DNA from: Pseudomonadota bacterium
GTDB taxonomy: Bacteria; Pseudomonadota; Alphaproteobacteria; Sphingomonadales; Sphingomonadaceae
Direction of reading: 5' to 3'
Assembly: GCA_023400405.1 (NCBI GenBank)
Contig: JAEXFD010000064.1
Span: forward strand, 1-64,000
Length of the DNA: 64,000 nucleotides
The stretch's first letter is position 1. Every line of letters begins with the position of its first letter. Positions 59,048 through 64,000 of this stretch are shown here, piece by piece. Under the pieces are notes generated by a model. It searched no databases and was not told the origin of the DNA. It saw only the letters and a list, made by a program, of their open reading frames with translations. Both the position numbers and the translations under genes were made by a program.

Positions 59048-61462
59048 ATGGATGATCAGTTGATTGCCGCGATTCGGCTGTTCGAGGAACTCGAGCCGCT
59101 GGACGAGGTGAAGCGGCGCGAGCGGCTGGCCGAGCAGCCCGCGGAACTCGTGAGTCAGGTCCGTGCGCTACTCGACGGCGCCGCGCGGCGCGGCGTGCTT
59201 GACGGCCCGGCGCCATCGCTCGGCGATGTCGACGCCGCCGACTCCCGCGCCTCACTCGCGCCGGGCACCCGGATCGGGCTCTTTTCGATCGTCGCGCCGA
59301 TCGGCATGGGCGGGATGGGCGAAGTGTATCTGGCCGAGCGCAGTGACGCCGGGTTCGTCCAGCGGGTGGCGCTCAAGCTGCTGCGGATCGATGCGATGCC
59401 CAACGCCGCGCTGTTCGCCAGCGAGCGGCGGATGCTGGCCCAGCTCGAACATCCGGCGATCGCGCGGCTCATCGACGGCGGCATCACGCCCGAGGGTCGC
59501 CCCTGGATGGCGATGGATTATATCGAAGGCGAGCCGCTCGATCGCTGGTGCGCGGCGAATCGTCCGCCGCTGGAGGCGCGGCTCGCTATTTTCACGCAAA
59601 TCTGCGAGGCGGTGGCGCACGCCCACGCCAACCTAATCGTCCATCGCGACCTCAAGCCCTCGAACGTGCTGATCGACGCGGCCGGGCGCCCGCATTTACT
59701 CGATTTCGGCATCGCCAAGCTGATTGGCGACGGCAACGAAGCGGCCGCGACGACGCTCGCGCTCGCCACGCCCGATTATGCCGCGCCCGAGCAGTTCGAC
59801 GCCGGACCGATCACCACTGCCACTGACGTCCACGCGCTGGGCGCGCTGTTATTCGAGATGCTGACCGGGCGGCGCCCCTGGCAGGGCGGGGGCTCGCTGC
59901 CCGCGATGGTCCGGCGGATCGTCAGCGAGGAGCCACCGGTGCCGAGCAAGGTGGCCGGCGCAGCGGCGGAGCCGCCGGTACCTCCGGGCCGGCTCAAGGG
60001 CGATCTCGATGCGATCGTCGCCCAGGCGATGCGCAAGGAACCCGCTCGGCGTTATGGCACCGTCGATGCGCTGCTTGACGATATCTCGAGGGCGCGGACG
60101 CTTCGGCCGGTGCGCGCACGCCAGGGCAGCCGGCGCTATCGTTTCGGCCGCTTCGTCAGACGGAACCGGGTGCCGATGATGGCTGCCGCCGCGGTCGTCG
60201 TCGCGCTGCTCGGCGGGATCGCGACAACCGCGATACAGGCCCATCGCGCTGCGGTGGCGCGCGACCTGGCGCTGGCGGAGGCGCGGCGATCGGATTCGAT
60301 CGTGCAGACCCTGACCCTGATGCTCGGCGGCAATCCTGGTGCCGCTTCGGACCTGACCGTCAAGCAGACGATGGACCGTGCGGCAGCGCGCATGCTGACG
60401 ACGCTCGATCGTTCCGAACAATCCGGCGAAGCGGTGACCGCGCTCGGCGACCTGTTCGCCAACATGGCCGATGTCAGCGGCGAGTTCAGCCTGTACCAAG
60501 GAGCGCTCGCGCGGCGGATCGGCGCAGACAGCCCGCTGCAGACGGCTCGGATGCAGGCCAATCTCGGCGATGCAGCGGTCTCGCTGAGCAAGCTCGACAT
60601 GGCCGCGCCGCTGCTCGATCGAGCCGATGCGTTTTTCCGGACCGATCCCGATCGCTTTGTGGCCGATCATCTGCAGGTGCAGATGAGCCGAGCCGGCATC
60701 GCGCGGCGCAAAGGCGATTACGATACGGCGATCCGCCTGATGAGTACCGATCTTGCCGGCGTCGAGACGGCCCTTGCCGGCAACGATACGGCCTTGCTGA
60801 CGCGCTACAACAACCTGTTCGTCTATCTGATCGAATCGAACCGCCTCGACCAGGTACCGCCGCTGCTCGCCCGGATCGATCGGGTGCTTGCTCACCCTGG
60901 CGCGCGCGACACGATTCAGGCGATCGGGCTCGAACAGTTGCGGGGCGTGTACCTCCTCCGCAAGGGGGATGCTGCCGGTGCCGAGCGCGTCACTGCGAAC
61001 GTCGTCGCGCGCGAGCGCAAGCTGTTCGGGGAAAATTCCGCTCTGGCCTCGAGTCTCACCCAGCTCGGCAAGAGCGAGATCGCGCAGGGCAAGTTCGTCG
61101 CCGCGGAGACCGCGCTTGCGGAAGCGCAGCCGATGGCCGAGCGCTATATGGGCGGGGCATTGCCGGCGATCGTCACCACCCTGGCGCTCGCGCAGACCCG
61201 GGCCGAGCTCGGCAAGCTCGATGCCGCGCGCGCGACGCTCGCCATTGCCGAAAAGGCACTGGCGCCGCTGCCCAAGGTCAATCCGCTTACCGGGCAATAT
61301 GAGCTGACCAAAGCCGTGGTGGCGCTCGCTTCGGGCCAGAAGCCGCTTGCCCAAGCGGCGGCGGGGCAGGCGCGCGCCGCGTTCGAGGCGATGGGACCGG
61401 CCGGGAAAGCGGGGCTCGCCGGACTGACCAGCATCGACCGACGCATCGCGGCGCTGCGCTAA
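59048..61462 (+). CDS. Ser/Thr protein kinase with membrane span and TPR-like domain
   Basis: An 804-residue protein kinase of the Hanks type. Kinase domain residues about 80-340: GMGGMGEVYLAE glycine loop, ALKLL, HRDLKPSNVL, LDFGIAKL and DYAAPEQF. A membrane helix (about 380-400, VPMMAAAAVVVALLGGIATT) and a long TPR-like helical region follow. The first 75 residues are a conserved N-terminal domain. GGGGGAGG precedes the ATG. It converges with an ECF sigma gene, a typical kinase-sigma association. Confidence 0.9.
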   Translation: MDDQLIAAIRLFEELEPLDEVKRRERLAEQPAELVSQVRALLDGAARRGVLDGPAPSLGDVDAADSRASLAPGTRIGLFSIVAPIGMGGMGEVYLAERSDAGFVQRVALKLLRIDAMPNAALFASERRMLAQLEHPAIARLIDGGITPEGRPWMAMDYIEGEPLDRWCAANRPPLEARLAIFTQICEAVAHAHANLIVHRDLKPSNVLIDAAGRPHLLDFGIAKLIGDGNEAAATTLALATPDYAAPEQFDAGPITTATDVHALGALLFEMLTGRRPWQGGGSLPAMVRRIVSEEPPVPSKVAGAAAEPPVPPGRLKGDLDAIVAQAMRKEPARRYGTVDALLDDISRARTLRPVRARQGSRRYRFGRFVRRNRVPMMAAAAVVVALLGGIATTAIQAHRAAVARDLALAEARRSDSIVQTLTLMLGGNPGAASDLTVKQTMDRAAARMLTTLDRSEQSGEAVTALGDLFANMADVSGEFSLYQGALARRIGADSPLQTARMQANLGDAAVSLSKLDMAAPLLDRADAFFRTDPDRFVADHLQVQMSRAGIARRKGDYDTAIRLMSTDLAGVETALAGNDTALLTRYNNLFVYLIESNRLDQVPPLLARIDRVLAHPGARDTIQAIGLEQLRGVYLLRKGDAAGAERVTANVVARERKLFGENSALASSLTQLGKSEIAQGKFVAAETALAEAQPMAERYMGGALPAIVTTLALAQTRAELGKLDAARATLAIAEKALAPLPKVNPLTGQYELTKAVVALASGQKPLAQAAAGQARAAFEAMGPAGKAGLAGLTSIDRRIAALR

Positions 61463-61463
61463 G

Positions 61464-61973
61464 TTACTCGGCGGCGATCAAGCCGCTGTGGAGGATCGCG
61501 CGCGCCTGGGTCCATAGCCGGCGGACGGTGCGATCGGTGACGCCGAGCACGTTGGCCGTTTCACGTTCGTTGAGCCCCGCGAAGAAGCGGCAGTCAACCA
61601 CCTGCGCCAGCCGCGGCTCGAGCTCGGCCAGACGACGCATCGCGTCGCCCAAATTGGCGACTTCGTCGTCGTCGGCGATCTCCGCCGCTTCGCACGCCAG
61701 CGCTCGTGTGAAATCCCCGCGGCCGCCCGCCCGCTTGCCGGCGATCCGCGCGCGGGCGGCGTCGATCAGGATATGCCGCATCGCCGTCGAGGCGCAGGCC
61801 AGGAAGTGGCGATCGCTGTCCCAATCCTCCCGCCGACGGATCTTGAGATAGGCCTCACTGATCAGCGCGGTGGTCTGCAACGTCATCGGGCTGCCGGCAC
61901 GCCGATGCTCCCGCCGGGCGATCCGGTGCAACTCGTCATAGAGAAGACGGACAAGCTGCTCAGACGACTGCAT
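61464..61973 (-). CDS. ECF-type RNA polymerase sigma factor
   Basis: A 169-residue ECF sigma factor of the PF07638 type that is often linked to Ser/Thr kinases. Region 2 reads LYDELHRIARREHRRAG and LISEAYLKI; region 4 is LAELEPRLAQVVDCRFFAGL, NERETANVLGVTDRTVRRLW. The start at MQSSEQLV has GGGGG upstream. It ends 1 nt from the end of the converging kinase gene. Its target promoters are unknown. Confidence 0.88.
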   Translation of the reverse strand: MQSSEQLVRLLYDELHRIARREHRRAGSPMTLQTTALISEAYLKIRRREDWDSDRHFLACASTAMRHILIDAARARIAGKRAGGRGDFTRALACEAAEIADDDEVANLGDAMRRLAELEPRLAQVVDCRFFAGLNERETANVLGVTDRTVRRLWTQARAILHSGLIAAE

Positions 61974-62042
61974 AGGAGACCCCCGGCCCGGCGCGATCAT
62001 CCTTCGCCGGAGGCGCGAATGCAAGCCTCGTGCGTCGCGCGG

Positions 62043-63098
62043 TCAGCGTTTGACCAGTTCGACCCGCCGGTTCTTTGCCTTGCCCGCTTCGGTGCCGTTG
62101 TCGGCGATCGGCTGGGTCTGGCCGTACCCCTTGGCGGTCAGTCGCTCGGCGGCGATTCCCTGGGCGAGCAGTGCGGCCAGCACGGCGTTGGCGCGGCCGC
62201 CGGACAGGGTCTGGTTATGCGCGGGCGTGCCGCTATTGTCGGTATGGCCCTGCACTTCGAGCTTGAGGTCCGGGTTTGCCTTCAGCAGCTTGACGATCTC
62301 GGCGACTACCGGCTGGGAGTCCGGCTTGATCGCCGTCGCATCGGTGTCGAAATTGATGTAGAGCGCGACATGGCCGTCGGCGTCGAGCGCCGCCTTCATC
62401 TCCTCGGCGTCGAGCATCTTGGCCTTCATCTCCAGGCCTTTCTTCTCGACCACGGTCAGCCAGTAGGAATCGTCATTGTCCTGCCAGCGCTTCCAGACCT
62501 CGACCCAGATTTCGCCGCCCGATGGGGTGCGGACCATATAGGTGCCGCCCTTCTCGCTCTCGAGATTGTAGAGCCCGCGGTGGCGCTGCTCGGCGAACTT
62601 CAGCTTGGCGTCGGCGATCTGCTGGCCGGTGCCTTCCCATACGGTGACTCCGCCGAGATCATGGACCAGCTTCTCATAGGTCTTCTGTGCCTGGAAGATC
62701 GAGGCGCCCTTGCCGATCGCCTTCACCGTATAGAGCCTGCCCTCGACCGGGATCAGCTTCTTGCCGTCGAAGAACTCGTAGCGATCATAGGCGACATCCT
62801 TTTCAAGGTCGCGCGCAGCATCGCCGGGGTTGTTCTTGATCGAAAGCGGCTCATAGCCTTGCATCAGGCTGAAATAGGGCCAGGCGCCGTTCGGCGTGGA
62901 GCCGATGGGAGCGCTAGCGGGGTCGAAGCCCTCGACCCACTGGGCTGCGGGCACGGATGCGTTCGACACGGCATTCGCCATTGCGGCAGCGTTCGCAGCG
63001 GGCTCGGCCTGAACCGCGTTTTCCGCTGTGGGCTGATGCGAGCAGTTCGCCAGCACCGCGGCCATTGCCGCCAGCCCAATCTTTGATCCGGTCCCCAT
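62043..63098 (-). CDS. OmpA-family lipoprotein
   Basis: A 351-residue protein with a lipoprotein-type signal (VLANC) and a C-terminal OmpA-like peptidoglycan-binding domain: VALYINFDTDATAIKPDSQP, LEVQGHTDNSGTPAHNQTLS, RLTAKGYGQTQP. It probably links the outer membrane to the cell wall. The N-terminal domain contains YFSLMQGYEPLSIKNN and is unassigned. GGGAGG lies before the ATG. It lies 69 nt downstream of the ECF sigma start region and is divergent from the lipoprotein gene at 63299. Confidence 0.88.
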   Translation of the reverse strand: MGTGSKIGLAAMAAVLANCSHQPTAENAVQAEPAANAAAMANAVSNASVPAAQWVEGFDPASAPIGSTPNGAWPYFSLMQGYEPLSIKNNPGDAARDLEKDVAYDRYEFFDGKKLIPVEGRLYTVKAIGKGASIFQAQKTYEKLVHDLGGVTVWEGTGQQIADAKLKFAEQRHRGLYNLESEKGGTYMVRTPSGGEIWVEVWKRWQDNDDSYWLTVVEKKGLEMKAKMLDAEEMKAALDADGHVALYINFDTDATAIKPDSQPVVAEIVKLLKANPDLKLEVQGHTDNSGTPAHNQTLSGGRANAVLAALLAQGIAAERLTAKGYGQTQPIADNGTEAGKAKNRRVELVKR

Positions 63099-63298
63099 CG
63101 CCGCCTCCCTCGCTGCTATCGAACGGCAAGACGGGCGGCGGCGGGGAAAGCGGACAATCCACCCATTTATTTGCGCGAATGTCCGCTTTGCGCATGACCC
63201 GCCGTCTTCCTCGACGATCGCCGCGCTGAGCGCGGCCGCAGCGGGGAGGGGAACCGGGCGGTCGCCCTCCCTCATGCATTTAGCAAGGGAGAAGGCAG

Positions 63299-63916
63299 AT
63301 GCGATCTTCGAAACTACTCTACGCGGGATTGGCGACGAGCCTGGCGCTGGCCGGCTGCGGCGGCTCGAACGGCGATCCGGATAACGGAAGCACTTCGGCC
63401 GCTGCCGGCACGGGCGGCACGGGAAATGCCAGCAAGCCGATCGACGCCTGCAGCCTAATCAGCGCCGAGGAAATGACCGCGATCACGACCGACAAGGTCA
63501 CTGCCGTGCAGCCGACCGATGCGGGCGCGTGCGACTATAAGAGCGAACCCAACGACGCTACCCAGATCAAGGCCGTGGCCAGTGGCGGCGCCAAGCAGAT
63601 GGAGACGGTGCGCAAGTCGATCACGCTGCTCGGCGGAATGGGCGCGGCGGTGGCTGACAAAGGCGGCGCCGGGTCCGACGTCAATGCGATGCTCAAGCCC
63701 GATGACTCGAAGGCCCCGGCGATCGGCGACGAGGTCGTCTGGGAAGCGAATGACACGCTGGCGGTGCGCAAGGGCGACGCCTTCGTCGAAGTGTCTCCGC
63801 CGATCATGCACGATCCGGCCAATCACCCCGGCTATCCACTGATCTCGAAGGCGGAGAAGCGCGCGATCGCCGAGAAGGTCGCGGTGAAGCTGCTCGCCAA
63901 GCTGGGTCAGCATTGA
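63299..63916 (+). CDS. Lipoprotein of unknown function
   Basis: A 205-residue predicted lipoprotein with lipobox LAGC near residue 18, followed by a low-complexity Gly/Ser/Ala linker and a domain DACSLISAEEMTAITTDKVT typical of small DUF3558-like surface lipoproteins. Function unknown. GAAGGCAG lies close upstream of the ATG. Positions 63917-64000 contain no further gene. Confidence 0.8.
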   Translation: MRSSKLLYAGLATSLALAGCGGSNGDPDNGSTSAAAGTGGTGNASKPIDACSLISAEEMTAITTDKVTAVQPTDAGACDYKSEPNDATQIKAVASGGAKQMETVRKSITLLGGMGAAVADKGGAGSDVNAMLKPDDSKAPAIGDEVVWEANDTLAVRKGDAFVEVSPPIMHDPANHPGYPLISKAEKRAIAEKVAVKLLAKLGQH

Positions 63917-64000
63917 GGTCACGCCGGAGCGGCAAGCTCGGCACGTCAGCAAAAAAGTGATCGGGGCATGTCCGCTATACGGCGGAGACCCCGTCTCTCG

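Noticed and set aside
46578..64000. Search for a third copy of the 24-bp att repeat
   Set aside because: None was seen by eye to the right of 46577, so no right end could be set for the second insertion.

Overview
The window is high-GC DNA from an alphaproteobacterium, most likely a sphingomonad (Sphingomonas or a relative). This is inferred from the N-terminally extended FolP, the sphingomonad-style Ti-type TraA/TraC/TraD mobilisation block, the MlaE permease with a fused STAS domain, and general protein flavour. No rRNA or other taxonomic marker is present.

Layout. (1) Positions 1-8934 are chromosomal backbone: folP, small exported and membrane proteins, a LytTR regulator, a HAD phosphatase, a complete Mla/MCE lipid-transport operon (permease, ATPase, MCE protein, auxiliary lipoprotein), a cyclophilin-type isomerase and tRNA-Ser(GGA). 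(2) Positions 8911-46577 form a 37.7-kb integrative, mobilisable island. It is bounded by a 24-bp direct repeat of the tRNA-Ser 3' end and starts with a tyrosine integrase. It carries a defence-like accessory block (10.5-16 kb), a Ti-type relaxase with a recognisable oriT, TraC/TraD, YbaK, HU, a nucleotidyltransferase-HEPN protein, a sigma-like protein, ArdC and AlpA proteins. Further cargo is a regulator-kinase-TPR protein between two operons of envelope proteins, IS relics, a peroxidase/catalase operon and a four-gene efflux operon with its TetR regulator. (3) Positions 46578-58144 look like a second, decayed insertion placed in tandem. They hold an integrase that has lost a catalytic arginine, an RNA-repair locus, an AlpA paralogue, an MFS pump and a frameshifted recombinase. 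(4) From about 58.4 kb the sequence looks like backbone again: a frameshifted exported protein, a Ser/Thr kinase-TPR protein convergent with an ECF sigma factor, an OmpA-family lipoprotein and another lipoprotein.

The most notable system is the RNA-repair locus at 47.9-55.3 kb. A divergent RtcR activator (CARF plus AAA+) faces a good sigma-54 promoter. That promoter drives, in order, a tRNA-Pro-like RNA, the Ro60/Rsr (TROVE) gene, an array of five Y-RNA-like RNAs, rtcB, a nucleotidyltransferase and rtcA. Each Y RNA has a terminal stem made by a conserved 5' motif pairing with its own 3' end. Each stem encloses a tRNA-like module, and in four of the five the tRNA parts are recognisably in circularly permuted order. 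Enteric rsr-yrlBA-rtcBA operons have one or two Y RNAs; here there are five different ones plus an upstream tRNA mimic.

A second candidate system lies at 24.1-31.9 kb. A protein with an OmpR-type DNA-binding domain, a Ser/Thr kinase domain, one membrane span and a TPR region sits between two operons of signal-peptide or membrane proteins. A nearly identical site of three tandem 11-bp repeats precedes each operon, oriented toward it, which suggests a self-contained envelope-sensing regulon.
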